Notes: generated by a model from the letters alone, not told the origin. A stretch of 43,432 bases of DNA from Clostridia bacterium (GCA_017460395.1 JAFUBA010000092.1:1-43432), one strand, 5' to 3'; counted from the first letter of the stretch, positions 17,184-25,985 are shown. Program-made: numbers and translations.

Positions 17184-18602
17184 ATGAAAACGGGCAGACG
17201 ACAGGTATTCAATCCCTACCTTCCCAGCTGGGAGTATGTCCCAGACGGCGAGCCACATGTCTTCGGCGACAGGGTGTATGTCTATGGCAGCCATGATGCC
17301 TTCGGCGCGCCGATCTTCTGCGTGAACGACTATGTGTGCTGGTCCGCGCCGGTCAATGATCTGACCCAGTGGCGGTATGAGGGTGTCATCTACCGCAAAA
17401 AGCAGGATCCGGGCAACCGTCTGGGCATCCGCTCCCTCTATGCTCCGGATGTCACGCAGGGACCGGACGGGCGGTACTATCTTTACTATGCCTTTGACTT
17501 CCTGGGTGAGATCGGTGTGGCAGTGAGCACCAGTCCGGCGGGTCCTTTCTCCTTCTACGGGAAGGTACACCATGCCTCCGGCAAGGTGTGGGGAAAAAAG
17601 AGCGGCGAGCAGTTCCCCTTTGATCCGGGCGTGCTCACCGATGACGACGGCAGGGTCTGGCTCTTCTCCGGCTTTGCCACCAAGGTGCCCTTTGTGGCCT
17701 CGAGGTGGCATAACCTGCGCAATGACGGCGGCGTGGTGATGGAGCTGGACAGGGATATGGTGACCATCCGCCAGGAGCCGCATCTCCTCTTTCCCATCAA
17801 GGGCAGGGATGGGGCTTATCCCGGCCATGCCTTCTTTGAGGCCAGCTCCATCCGCAAGGTGGACGGAAGGTACTGCTTCGTGTATTCGGGTGAAAACAAC
17901 CATGAGCTGTGCTATGCCATGAGCGACCGTCCCGACGGTCCATACACCTACGGCGGCGTTCTGGTGGACCTGGGTGACCTGTACATGAACGGCAATACCG
18001 ATGAAAGCCATGCGAACAATTATCTGGGCAACACCCATGGCGGCATGCTGAATATCGGGGATGACTGGTATATCTTCTATCACCGCCAGACCAACCGCAC
18101 CTCCTATGCGCGCCAGGCCTGCGCGGAAAAGCTGGAGAGAACACCGGACGGCGGCTTCCGCCAGGCGGAGGTGACATCCTGCGGTCTCAACGGCGGTCCC
18201 CTGGAGGGAAAAGGTGAATATGAGGCACGCATTGCATGCAACCTCTGGGCCAAGGGCCATACGACCGCACGCATCGACAAAGGGAAAAAGGCCACCGAGG
18301 GCCATCCCTACTTCACCCAGAGCGGGAAGGACAGGGAGGAGAACGGCGACCAGTATATTGCGAACATGCGTGATGGCGCCACGGCGGGCTTTAAGTACTT
18401 CTCCTTTGACGGAGATGAGCGCACCATTCGCGTTACGGGACGCGGCAAGGGCAAGTTTGTGGTGACGGACGGCAAGAACACGGTGGCGACGGTGCCCGTG
18501 GGCGGTGAGGCTGCCTTCAGCATCGGGCAGGGCGTGCATCCATTGTACTTTACCTATCAGGGGGAGGATGCGGCCGACTTTATTTCCTTTGCAATTCGCT
18601 GA
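17184..18602 (+). CDS. GH43 family glycosidase (arabinofuranosidase/xylosidase type)
   Basis: 472 residues; start at 17184 (MKTGRRQVFNPYLPSWEYVP) with AAAGGA upstream. The five-bladed propeller signature of GH43 is visible: DGEPHVFGDRVYVYGSHD near residue 20, LYAPDVTQGPDGRYYLYYAF near 80, FPFDPGVLTDDDGRVWLFSG near 140, and FFEASSIRKVDGRYCFVYSG with the probable acid Glu in FFEAS near 215. The C-terminal ~110 residues look like a CBM6-type sandwich (QYIANMRDGATAGFKYFSFD). There is no signal peptide, so it is probably cytoplasmic and acts on imported arabino- or xylo-oligosaccharides. The regulator starts 44 bp after its stop, suggesting an operon. Confidence 0.9.
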   Translation: MKTGRRQVFNPYLPSWEYVPDGEPHVFGDRVYVYGSHDAFGAPIFCVNDYVCWSAPVNDLTQWRYEGVIYRKKQDPGNRLGIRSLYAPDVTQGPDGRYYLYYAFDFLGEIGVAVSTSPAGPFSFYGKVHHASGKVWGKKSGEQFPFDPGVLTDDDGRVWLFSGFATKVPFVASRWHNLRNDGGVVMELDRDMVTIRQEPHLLFPIKGRDGAYPGHAFFEASSIRKVDGRYCFVYSGENNHELCYAMSDRPDGPYTYGGVLVDLGDLYMNGNTDESHANNYLGNTHGGMLNIGDDWYIFYHRQTNRTSYARQACAEKLERTPDGGFRQAEVTSCGLNGGPLEGKGEYEARIACNLWAKGHTTARIDKGKKATEGHPYFTQSGKDREENGDQYIANMRDGATAGFKYFSFDGDERTIRVTGRGKGKFVVTDGKNTVATVPVGGEAAFSIGQGVHPLYFTYQGEDAADFISFAIR

Positions 18603-18646
18603 CAGAATCCACGTGTGAATGCTTTTGCGTACAGGGAGCGAAGAGC

Positions 18647-19369
18647 ATGTACAGGGTTGCAGTATGTGATGATGAATCCGTCCACGCCGAGTGGATCGGA
18701 AAGACGATTTCCGGAGAATTCGAGAAGCAGGGGGAGACGGTTTCCGTCTCCAGCTTTACCGGCGGACGTGCGCTGCAGAGCAGGCTCTCGGACGGAAAAT
18801 CGTATGATGTCTTCTTTCTGGATATCGACATGCCGGATATGGACGGCATTGCACTTTGCCGGCATATCCGAAAGCTGAAGGGCGATGCGCTGGTCGTGTT
18901 CATCTCCAACCGGGAAGAGATGGTCTTTCAGGTCTTTGAGGTGGCACCATTCCGTTTTGTCAGAAAGAGCCGCTTCAATCAGGAGATCGGGCGGGTGACG
19001 CGGGACCTTCTCGTCGAGCTTCGCAGCCGTGAAGCAAGGTATCTGAAGCTTCAGGACGAGCGCTCGGACACAGTATATGTGATCAACGCCCGGGATGTCC
19101 TCTACATCGAGGCACTGCGCAAGCAGTGCGAGATTCATACCCGAAGCGAGACGATCCGCCTGACGATCCAGTTCGGTAAGGTGATGGAGTGCTTCAGCCC
19201 CTATCACTTCATTCAGATCCACCGCAGTTATCTGGTCAATCCGAACTTTATCCACCGCATCAATGCGGAGTCGGTCCGGCTCGACAGCGGAGCCGAGCTG
19301 CCGCTGAGCCGCTCGAGGCGGCAGGAGGTCCGGGATGCTTTCTTTACATGGAGCAGGGAGGGAGAATAG
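18647..19369 (+). CDS. LytTR-family response regulator
   Basis: 240 residues. The N-terminal receiver domain has the acidic pair CDDE, phospho-acceptor Asp59 in FFLDIDMPDMDG, and the VAPFRFVRKS segment in place of the usual KP. The C-terminal ~100 residues form a LytTR DNA-binding domain (VYVINARDVLYIEALRKQCE, FIQIHRSYLVNPNFIHRI, LPLSRSRRQEV). LytTR regulators bind paired direct repeats about two helical turns apart; one such repeat lies upstream of the first GH3 gene. The gene's stop is immediately followed by the kinase ATG, and the pair follows GH43. The lone Arg/Lys change near VRKSRF is ordinary in this family. Confidence 0.93.
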   Translation: MYRVAVCDDESVHAEWIGKTISGEFEKQGETVSVSSFTGGRALQSRLSDGKSYDVFFLDIDMPDMDGIALCRHIRKLKGDALVVFISNREEMVFQVFEVAPFRFVRKSRFNQEIGRVTRDLLVELRSREARYLKLQDERSDTVYVINARDVLYIEALRKQCEIHTRSETIRLTIQFGKVMECFSPYHFIQIHRSYLVNPNFIHRINAESVRLDSGAELPLSRSRRQEVRDAFFTWSREGE

Positions 19370-20650
19370 ATGTATCTTCAGTCCGTCCTGTCCTGGTTTG
19401 GCAATATGCAGTTCCTCGCCATTCTCGCGATGCTGCGTTCCGCCTTCCGGCGAAGAATTTCCAGGGGAAGATCGCTGGCACTGATGCTGGGCGCAGTGGC
19501 TGCCTTTGCGCTCACCAACGGTGTTTTCAACATGCGCGCTGCCCTGGATCCCTCCTTTGGGACCTATGCCTTCATTGCCTTCAACATTCTGGTCTTCTTC
19601 TTTGCCTGGCTCTACGGCTATTTTGCCCTGCGGGTGGACTGGCGGCAGCTGACGGAGAGTCTGCTGTTTTTCCAGAGCTTTCTTGAACTGTCGCTGCTCA
19701 TCAGCATCACCGTGGCAGGGCATTTTTTCTGGTCCAATGAGGTGGGCCAGATTCTTGTGATTCCCCTGGTCCTGCTTTTGTGCCTGTGGCTCAGACGCGT
19801 GACCTTCCGCATCAATGTGCAGCTCTCCTCGCTTCAGTGGGTGCTGGTCATCCTGATACCGGTCCTCATGAATGCCATGATCACCCTGTGGCAGGGCCAG
19901 CAGCAGGGCCGGTTCTTTCTGGTCACGGGGCTTGTGCTCTCGGCGATGGACATGACGATCTACTATTTCTTCTGCTGCATTGTCCAAAAGACGGCGGAGA
20001 AGATGGAACTGAAGCTGGACAATCAGCTCCTCAACTACCATCTCCAGCAGATGGAGGAGGTCCATGTGATGCTCGAGCACACGCGCTCGCTGCGACATGA
20101 GATCCGCTCGCACTACTTTCTCCTGGAATCCCTGATCCGCGACGGGAAAAATGATGAAGCCATCGCGTATATCCACCAGACGATCGAGCCGACCCTGTCG
20201 CAGGAGGAAAAGGTGTCCACGGGGAACAGCTTTGTGGACATGCTCCTGTCCCGGAAGACCGCGGAGGCAAGGAAGCTGGGCATCCCTGTGACGCTCAATG
20301 TGCTCCTCCCGGCCAACCTGGATATCAACCAGGAGATGCTGTGCAGTCTGCTGTTCAACCTCTGGGATAATGCCATCGAGGCCTCTGCCAAGGTTTCCTC
20401 GCCAGATATTCGCTTTTCCATGCACATGCACAAGAGCTACCTGAACGTGGTCATCAGCAACAGCATTGACGGCTCCGTCCTGGAGACCAACCCGAAGCTG
20501 ACGACCTCCAAGGCGGATCCGCTCCGCCACGGGATGGGCATCCGCCTGATCCGCAAGGCGGTGGAGAGCCATCACGGGGATATGCGGATCTACGAGGAGG
20601 ACGGGTATTTCGTGATCAATATCTACCTGGAAGTCGGTGGTGAGTCATAA
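19370..20650 (+). CDS. GHKL-type sensor histidine kinase (AgrC/HPK10-like)
   Basis: 426 residues. The ATG directly follows the regulator's stop, giving tight translational coupling. About the first 215 residues form six membrane helices with no extracellular sensing domain, as in AgrC-like peptide sensors. A coiled linker leads to the phospho-acceptor His243 in SLRHEIRSH. The ATPase N-box is LLFNLWDNAIEAS and the G-box is HGMGIRLIRKAV. It should phosphorylate the adjacent LytTR regulator. No agrB/agrD-type peptide genes adjoin, so the signal is unknown. Location next to GH3 and GH43 genes suggests a glycan-related or cell-cell cue. Confidence 0.92.
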   Translation: MYLQSVLSWFGNMQFLAILAMLRSAFRRRISRGRSLALMLGAVAAFALTNGVFNMRAALDPSFGTYAFIAFNILVFFFAWLYGYFALRVDWRQLTESLLFFQSFLELSLLISITVAGHFFWSNEVGQILVIPLVLLLCLWLRRVTFRINVQLSSLQWVLVILIPVLMNAMITLWQGQQQGRFFLVTGLVLSAMDMTIYYFFCCIVQKTAEKMELKLDNQLLNYHLQQMEEVHVMLEHTRSLRHEIRSHYFLLESLIRDGKNDEAIAYIHQTIEPTLSQEEKVSTGNSFVDMLLSRKTAEARKLGIPVTLNVLLPANLDINQEMLCSLLFNLWDNAIEASAKVSSPDIRFSMHMHKSYLNVVISNSIDGSVLETNPKLTTSKADPLRHGMGIRLIRKAVESHHGDMRIYEEDGYFVINIYLEVGGES

Positions 20651-20799
20651 GGCAGACGGATTGTCAGTCAGAAGGGAAGCAGTATGTCATATCCATGAAT
20701 CCCCGACAGAGACGGGACGAACGGAACTGGCAATCGTGGTCCCTGGAACAGCAAAGAGACCTCATTACAAGTTGGTTAGCAATGAGGAGCTGGATGAAA

Positions 20800-21195
20800 A
20801 TGCAGGTATTGGAGACAATACGCAAGCTGTGCGTATGCTGCATGGAAGAGCACGATGTGAAGAAGGTGCTTTTGCGGGAGACGAATATCTATAAAGGCGT
20901 TTCTGTGAAATACAATGCAGAGTACTTCTATTGCGAGAAAGCAGATGAGATGTATGCGGATGAGCAGCAGATGACATCCAATGACAGTGCAATGAAAAAT
21001 GCATACCGCATGGCTGCAGCTTGCTGACAGGAGGCCAGATTGCCCCAATCCATGCACGTGATGGCGTCAGCCAAAGTGACCTCTGTATGATGCTAGGGTG
21101 TGGCAAAAACGATCACCATGGAAGTTGTCTGATACAAGACATTGCGTATGACAGAATTCCCAGAAAACTGGCATCTGATCCTGCGTGGTTCCCAG
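20800..21195 (+). pseudogene. Decayed MqsA-type antitoxin (zinc ribbon plus HTH)
   Basis: Two frames together rebuild a type II antitoxin. Frame 1 (20800 onward, with GAGGAGCTGGATG upstream) gives a YgiT-like zinc-ribbon part: CCMEEHDVKKVLLRE, NIYKGVSVKYNAEYFYC, EQQMTSNDSAMKNAYR. It ends prematurely at 21027. The frame shifted near 21018 continues with the HTH part: LLTGGQIAPI, GVSQSDLCMMLG, IAYDRIPRKLASDPAWF. Changes inside the helix-turn-helix (MLGCGKNDHHG where family members have a WG-KTITRYE-like stretch) show further decay. No toxin gene remains nearby. The family call comes from the order CxxC ... YxC ... ND..MK.AYR ... SQSDLC. The remnant is not functional. Confidence 0.75.
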
Positions 21196-21439
21196 AAAGA
21201 CAGGCACAGATTCAGTACCCGGCAGACGGCTTGAGCAGTCTGCCTTTCTTTACGTGGGGAAAGAGAGGCTGGCGGGCCGATCTGGCTCCGGCACTCTTCG
21301 GGAAGAAGACCCTGCGGAGCGAGAAGGCGTCAGGATGCATCTTGTTTCCTCCCGCCCGTGTGATATACTGCGCGCTGCAGTAATACAAGGCTGCATGGTC
21401 ACCCGGAAATTCAAGAATAAACACAGAGGAGTTTTTCCC

Positions 21440-22636
21440 ATGCCGGCACAGAAGAACTACCAGAAGACAAAACTTGCCTGCTATCTCGGGTTTGTGACGC
21501 AGGCCATTTCGGCGAACTTTGCCCCGCTCCTGTTCCTCACATTCTACAGGACCTACAGCATATCCTACGCGGATCTGGCCCTGATTCCCCTGGCGTTCTT
21601 TCTGACGCAGCTGATTGTGGACTTTCTGAGTGCGAAGTTCGTGGACCGGATCGGCTACAGGAAGAGCATTGTCCTGTCCGAGATCCTGTCCGGGGCCGGG
21701 CTGGTCATGCTGTCGTTTCTGCCGGACCTGTGCCCGCATCCCTTCGCAGGTATCCTTGTGTGCGTGATCATCTACGCCATCGGCAGCGGCCTGATCGAGG
21801 TCCTCTGCAGCCCGATCATCGAGGCATGCCCCTTTGAAAACAAGGCCGGCATGATGAGCCTTCTGCATTCCTTCTACTGCTGGGGCGCGGTGGGAACGAT
21901 CCTGGGATCCACACTGTTCTTTCTGGCCTTCGGGACAGAGAACTGGCGGATCCTGGCCTGCATCTGGGCTATCATCCCGCTGTACAACATCTACAATTTT
22001 GCCACCTGCCCGATTGAGCCCATCGTGAACGAGGGCGAGAGCATGACCATCTCACAGCTGCTGAGAACAAAAATCTTCTGGCTGTTTATCGTGCTCATGG
22101 TCTGCGCCGGGGCATCGGAACTTTCCATGGCGCAATGGGCTTCTGCCTTTGCAGAGTCCTCCCTCGGTGTGAGCAAGACCATGGGGGACCTCCTGGGCGC
22201 CTGCGGGTTTGCCGTGTTCATGGGACTGAGCCGTGTATGGTACGGGAAATACGGGGAGAAGGTCAATCTGTCCAGCTTCATGATCGCCTCCGGCATCCTG
22301 TGCCTGTGCAGTTATCTTCTGGCGGCCTTTGCAAAGATCCCGCTCATGGGGCTTATCGGCTGCATGCTATGTGGGTTCTCGGTGGGCATCATGTGGCCGG
22401 GGTCTATCAGCATCTCATCTGCCAGGCTTCCAAGGGGCGGTACGGCCCTGTTCGCACTCCTGGCGCTGGCGGGGGACCTTGGCGGGGCTGCGGGCCCTGC
22501 GATCGTGGGCAACGTGTCCCATCTGATGGGGGAGAACATTCAGGCGGGCATCCTGGCCGGCATCTGCTTCCCACTGGTGTTGGTGGTGAGCGTCCTGATG
22601 GTCAGACGCATGAGCGTGCAAAGCGACAGGAAGTGA
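21440..22636 (+). CDS. Major facilitator superfamily transporter
   Basis: 398 residues; start at 21440 with AGAGGAG 8 nt upstream (the in-frame region before it is non-coding in character). Twelve hydrophobic helices are visible in two halves. The MFS loop 2-3 signature-like SAKFVDRIGYRKSIVLSEIL lies after helix 2. The closest general resemblance is to sugar or fucose-permease-like MFS carriers (GSGLIEVLCSPIIEACP, SFYCWGAVGTILGSTLFF). A central loop separates the halves near PIEPIVNEGESMTISQLL. Substrate unknown; the glycan cluster upstream makes a sugar possible but not shown. It lies alone, 245 bp after the antitoxin remnant. Confidence 0.88.
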   Translation: MPAQKNYQKTKLACYLGFVTQAISANFAPLLFLTFYRTYSISYADLALIPLAFFLTQLIVDFLSAKFVDRIGYRKSIVLSEILSGAGLVMLSFLPDLCPHPFAGILVCVIIYAIGSGLIEVLCSPIIEACPFENKAGMMSLLHSFYCWGAVGTILGSTLFFLAFGTENWRILACIWAIIPLYNIYNFATCPIEPIVNEGESMTISQLLRTKIFWLFIVLMVCAGASELSMAQWASAFAESSLGVSKTMGDLLGACGFAVFMGLSRVWYGKYGEKVNLSSFMIASGILCLCSYLLAAFAKIPLMGLIGCMLCGFSVGIMWPGSISISSARLPRGGTALFALLALAGDLGGAAGPAIVGNVSHLMGENIQAGILAGICFPLVLVVSVLMVRRMSVQSDRK

Positions 22637-22794
22637 CAAACAGCTTCTTGGGAGATGCATAGGATCTGACTTATCCACAAGCATGTCGTCCTGCAGATTC
22701 ATCTGGCATCTTCATTTGGCAACCTTTTACAGGAGCTCCAATCCGCTGATTCTTCTTTGATTTCCCCTGCTGTCATGTGTTCGATGCTTGTGCT

Positions 22795-22811
22795 ATTACA
22801 GCGGGTGTAAT
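22795..22811. promoter_or_regulatory. Palindrome upstream of fic gene
   Basis: ATTACA-GCGGG-TGTAAT, 30 bp before the Fic start; candidate operator. Confidence 0.35.
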
Positions 22812-22840
22812 GCAGTACAAATAAGATGAGGGAGAAGACG

Positions 22841-23881
22841 ATGCATCAATTTGATTATCGGTTCCTTGCAGACAGCCTTCCGGCAAACTTGCTGGGAATT
22901 GCTGCAATGATCTACGATCTGCGGGGAAAATGCGAAATCAGAAGGATGTATAATCCCCATGTGTTTCTGGAATTACAGCAGGCTGCAAGGATCGATACCA
23001 TTCTGTACAGCAACGCGATCGAAGGAGTTGTCACAACATCAGAAAGAATCAGAAATCTTGTAAACAAAGAATCTGAACCTTTTACGCATAACGAGCAGGA
23101 AATCCTCGGTTACCGGGATGTACTTGATGAAATATATACGCACTTTGAAGATCTGGAAATTAGCGAGGATCTGCTGAAGCATTTTCATTCACTCATGCTC
23201 CGGGGGACTTCTTTGGACGCTGGAAAATACAAGCAGCATAACAACTGGGTCCAGGGAAGAGATCAGCAGGGAGTCATCAGTATCCGCTTTGTGCCTGTAA
23301 ACGCAAAGGAAACGCCAGAAGCTGTTGAGCAAATGATCTTTGCCTGGCGAGAAGCAAAGCAGGAAAGTGGGATCAATGGACTTCTCCTGATTGCCTGTGT
23401 AATCGTTGATTTTTTGTGTATTCACCCTTTCAGGGATGGAAACGGACGAGTATCGCGTCTCCTCACTTCTTTGCTATTGCTGCAGGAAGGATTTGACATC
23501 GGGAAGTACATTTCAATTGACAAGAAGATCGACGAATACCGGAATAACTATTATCAGGCACTGAAAGCCTCCAGCGAGGGCTGGTATGAAAACAGGAATA
23601 CCTATGTTCCTTTCATCACATTTCTCTTGCAGATCATGTACAGTTGCTACAAAGAACTGGACAGTAAATTTATTGAAAATACCGCACGAAAGATCAGCAA
23701 GTCAAAGCAGATCGAGAACACCCTGATGCAAAGTTTCGTCCCGGTATCCAAGGAAGAAATTGCAGTTCGGTTTCCTGAGATCAGCGTCTCAACAGTGGAG
23801 AGAGTACTGGGAAAACTGGTTCGGGAAGGAAAAATCGAAAAGATCGGCACATATCGCAATGCGCGATACAGGAAGCTGTAA
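22841..23881 (+). CDS. fic: Fic-domain AMP-transferase with autoinhibitory motif and winged helix
   Basis: 346 residues; start chosen at 22841 after GAGGGAG (ATG 22826 in frame is the alternative). The Fic active-site motif HPFRDGNGRVSR is complete at residues 195-206. Upstream, SNAIEG (57-62) fits the (S/T)xxxE(G/N) inhibitory helix, so this is a class II Fic protein with an N-terminal self-block. The C-terminal ~60 residues form a winged helix (VSKEEIAVRFPEISVSTVER, VLGKLVREGKIEKIG). Fic proteins transfer AMP to a hydroxyl of a target protein; the target here is unknown. Codon use is more A/T-rich than in the flanking MFS gene, which suggests transfer. Confidence 0.93.
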   Translation: MHQFDYRFLADSLPANLLGIAAMIYDLRGKCEIRRMYNPHVFLELQQAARIDTILYSNAIEGVVTTSERIRNLVNKESEPFTHNEQEILGYRDVLDEIYTHFEDLEISEDLLKHFHSLMLRGTSLDAGKYKQHNNWVQGRDQQGVISIRFVPVNAKETPEAVEQMIFAWREAKQESGINGLLLIACVIVDFLCIHPFRDGNGRVSRLLTSLLLLQEGFDIGKYISIDKKIDEYRNNYYQALKASSEGWYENRNTYVPFITFLLQIMYSCYKELDSKFIENTARKISKSKQIENTLMQSFVPVSKEEIAVRFPEISVSTVERVLGKLVREGKIEKIGTYRNARYRKL

Positions 23882-24025
23882 TCTCAGCATTGTAGACGAC
23901 CCAATCGGGACTAAGCAACCGCGGGAATGGCGAAGAATGCGGTGATATACAGGCTATCAGATCGACTTCCGGGATCCTTGACGGATACAGTGACAGGGAG
24001 TAAAGTGGAATGCGGGTGATTGATC

Positions 24026-24229
24026 GTGAAGCTGATCCTGGATGACGGGAAGGAAATGCAGTCTCTTGTTTACGATGCTCCGATGGATTCTGAACATATC
24101 ATGGCGGCTCTGTGTTTTCTTGAGCCTGCAAAGGTAAAGGATATCTATGTCTGGCAGGAGGACGGCAGTACCTGGGCCGTGATGCGGGACGGAGCAAAAG
24201 TGGCAGAGGTGAAATTCGGGAAGAGTTGA
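24026..24229 (+). CDS. Small conserved-looking protein of unknown function (67 aa)
   Basis: Start GTG 24026 follows GCGGGTGA; TTG 24020 is possible. The sequence (MKLILDDGKEMQSLVYDAPM, DIYVWQEDGSTWAVMRDGAK) suggests a small beta-rich fold with one helix (DSEHIMAALCFLE). No motif is recognised. A strong terminator follows directly, which supports a real single-gene unit. Confidence 0.55.
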   Translation: MKLILDDGKEMQSLVYDAPMDSEHIMAALCFLEPAKVKDIYVWQEDGSTWAVMRDGAKVAEVKFGKS

Positions 24230-24255
24230 CGACGGCTCTTCCCGAATTTCTGGTT
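24214..24255 (+). terminator. Rho-independent terminator
   Basis: AATTCGGGAAGAG pairs with CTCTTCCCGAATT across an 8-10 nt loop overlapping the stop codon of the small gene. It is followed by TCTGGTTTT. Confidence 0.75.
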
Positions 24256-24306
24256 TTGGATGGTGCGGGGAAGCTGGAGATCGTGCGATCTGTGACCATA
24301 CAAAAA

Positions 24307-24352
24307 ATCCTTTGACGGGTGTCAAATTCAGCAGATGCCAACGTCAAAGGAT
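24307..24352. repeat. Perfect 11-bp inverted repeat before LOG gene
   Basis: ATCCTTTGACG (24307-24317) and CGTCAAAGGAT (24342-24352) are perfect complements separated by 24 bp, 55 bp before the LOG start. Either an operator pair or a leader hairpin. Confidence 0.5.
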
Positions 24353-24406
24353 GCACGTTCTTACATGTGCGATGGACAGTTTTTATGAAGAAAAGAAGGA
24401 TAAGAC

Positions 24407-24973
24407 GTGAATATCACTGTGTATCTTGGTGCCATGGAAGGGAACGATCCCTTGTACAAACAGGCAGTGCGGGAACTCGGTACATGGATCGGCAGCTCGG
24501 GACATGCTCTGGTCTATGGAGGATCCAAGGCCGGGCTGATGGGCGAATTGGCTGAGAGTGTGCTTGAGAGCGGCGGCGAGGTCACGGGCGTGGAGCCCCA
24601 GTTCTTCATTGATGCGGGCTATGAGTACGATGCGATCACGCGGCTTATCGTGACCCAGACCATGACCGAGCGGAAGGACAAGATGATCGAGCTTGGCGAT
24701 GCTTTTATCGCATTTCCCGGAGGCACGGGCACGCTGGAGGAGATCTCGGAGGTCATGTCCAAGGTTTCCCTGGGGCATCTGGATGCACCGTGCATTCTCT
24801 ATAACCTTCGCGGCTACTATGACGGGCTGAAGACACTGCTGGACCATATGACGGAGTTGGGTTTTTCCAGCAATGAGCGGCAGAAGGGCATCTCCTTCGC
24901 AGGAACACTCCAGGAGATTCAGTCCATCATCGGGACATGGAGCCAGGCGCACGGACAGGATGTGGAAACATGA
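24407..24973 (+). CDS. LOG-family protein (cytokinin riboside 5'-monophosphate phosphoribohydrolase type)
   Basis: 188 residues, the usual LOG length. Starts at GTG 24407 with GAAGGAT upstream. The Rossmann fold opens ITVYLGAMEGNDPLYKQAVR and LVYGGSKAGLMGELAE. The family motif PGGTGTLEEISE is complete (~residues 105-116), and the paired Arg/Lys segment is TERKDKMIELGDAF. LOG enzymes hydrolyse nucleoside monophosphates to free base and ribose phosphate. Its 3' end overlaps the next small ORF by ATGA, and a partial copy of its 3' third lies at 25496-25704. Confidence 0.92.
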   Translation: MNITVYLGAMEGNDPLYKQAVRELGTWIGSSGHALVYGGSKAGLMGELAESVLESGGEVTGVEPQFFIDAGYEYDAITRLIVTQTMTERKDKMIELGDAFIAFPGGTGTLEEISEVMSKVSLGHLDAPCILYNLRGYYDGLKTLLDHMTELGFSSNERQKGISFAGTLQEIQSIIGTWSQAHGQDVET

Positions 24974-25146
24974 ACAAAGAAACCAGCCAGGAAAGCTGCA
25001 ATGGCAGCGTGTATGGTTGTAGCGGTCCAGGGAGATTCTATCGTGGCGAGACATGTGAAGCCTGGTGAAACGGCTCTGTCTGCCGGGAACCGTTCTGGAC
25101 GACGGCCGAGGTCGACTATCGCGCGAGCTGTGTTCCGGAAAAGAAT
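24742..25146. repeat. Duplicated segment, copy 1 (LOG 3' end plus downstream)
   Basis: Aligns with 25496-25879. Most of the LOG 3' end is nearly identical, while the downstream 170 bp shows more substitutions. Copy 2 lacks about 23 bp just before GTGCATTCTC. Confidence 0.85.
24970..25068 (+). CDS. Short Cys-containing ORF overlapping the LOG stop (32 aa)
   Basis: Starts at the ATGA overlap with the LOG gene and reads MNKETSQESCNGSVYGCSGP, then RFYRGETCEAW and TGA. The copy in the duplication at 25701 keeps the same frame but stays open. The Cys and Gly positions are partly kept between copies (NGSV-G, GE-CEA). There is no recognised family, and it may be non-functional. Confidence 0.35.
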   Translation: MNKETSQESCNGSVYGCSGPGRFYRGETCEAW

Positions 25147-25168
25147 AGGTTTCATCGGCTTTGGCCGG

Positions 25169-25348
25169 CTAGCCGCTCAAGATCAGGAATTCCTTTGGGT
25201 GATCGCTATCCGCTTTCTTTGCCAGAGCCATCATAAAGGTAAAAACTCCAATCTGTGGCAAATGCCGCACGGTATTCAGGCGGTCCTCGTGGTCTACTAG
25301 CTGCGCCTGAATCACGAGAACATTATGCTGTGTATCTGTCACCTGCAT
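25169..25348 (-). CDS. Possible small protein or remnant (59 aa)
   Basis: ATG at 25348. The product has a coiled, charged N-terminal part (TDTQHNVLVIQAQLVDHEDR) and a hydrophobic turn (IGVFTFMMALAKK). The frame is open further upstream without a start, so it may be the tail of a lost gene. No ribosome binding site is evident and no family recognised. Confidence 0.35.
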   Translation of the reverse strand: MQVTDTQHNVLVIQAQLVDHEDRLNTVRHLPQIGVFTFMMALAKKADSDHPKEFLILSG

Positions 25349-25421
25349 GGAGAACCGAAGAATATCATGCGTAGGTGAGCAATCTTTGGTTTTCCACGAT
25401 CCTGACCGCGAAAGGCGTTCC

Positions 25422-25446
25422 GTGAGGTCACATTTTGTGACCTCAC
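25422..25446. repeat. Perfect 11-bp palindrome with 3-nt loop
   Basis: GTGAGGTCACA-TTT-TGTGACCTCAC. It could be an operator or a terminator without T tract. It lies just before duplication copy 2. Confidence 0.6.
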
Positions 25447-25495
25447 CAATGAATGATTAGGTCAGTAAGCCTGTGAATTGTCACATAGCCTTTCG

Positions 25496-25704
25496 ATCTT
25501 GGAGGTCATATCCAAAGTTCGTGCATTCTCTATAACCTCCGCGGCTACTATGACGGGCTGAAGACACTGCTGGACCATATGACGGAGTTGTTTTTTTCCA
25601 GCAATGAGCGGCAGAAAGGCATCTCCTTCGCAGGAACACTCCAGGAGATTCAGTCCATCATCGGGACATGGAGCCAGGCGCACGGACAGGATGTGGAAAC
25701 ATGA
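25496..25704 (+). pseudogene. Partial duplicate of LOG 3' end
   Basis: Encodes the last ~60 residues of LOG (ILYNLRGYYDGLKTLLDHMT to GQDVET and stop) with no start and no Rossmann motifs. One visible change is GLY-to-PHE in ELFFSSNERQ. It belongs to duplication copy 2 (25496-25879). Confidence 0.8.
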
Positions 25705-25985
25705 ACGAAGAAACCAGCCAGGAAAGCCGCAATGGCAGCGTGTGTGGTGGAAGCTGTCCAGAGGGATTCTATTTTGGCGAGGCATGTGAAGCCAGGCAAA
25801 ACGGCTCTGCCTGCCGGGAACCGCTCCGGGCGACGGCCGAGGTAGAGTATCGCGCGAGCTGTGTTCCGGAAAAGAAAAAGACCGGCGAGCGCCGACAGAT
25901 AGGGATACTCGCCGATTCAAAAGCATGGATTGCAGATGATTTCAATGATCCGCTGCCGGAGTTTGAGGAGTACATGCAGGCATGA
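25701..25985 (+). CDS. Chimeric small ORF: Cys-rich head with antitoxin-like tail (94 aa)
   Basis: Begins in the same ATGA overlap as the copy 1 ORF. Residues 1-60 come from the duplicated segment and hold five cysteines (NGSVCGGSCPEGFYFGEACE, NGSACREP, YRASCVPEK). At about residue 60 the sequence leaves the duplication and ends GILADSKAWIADDFNDPLPE, FEEYM. The DDF-DPL-EF-EYM ending is the usual C-terminal tail of small type II antitoxins (DUF2281/Phd-like: W-A-DDF-EPL-DF-EYM). No toxin gene follows; the next gene, TauE, converges. The ORF probably joins a duplicated fragment to an antitoxin relic; expression is uncertain. Confidence 0.5.
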   Translation: MNEETSQESRNGSVCGGSCPEGFYFGEACEARQNGSACREPLRATAEVEYRASCVPEKKKTGERRQIGILADSKAWIADDFNDPLPEFEEYMQA

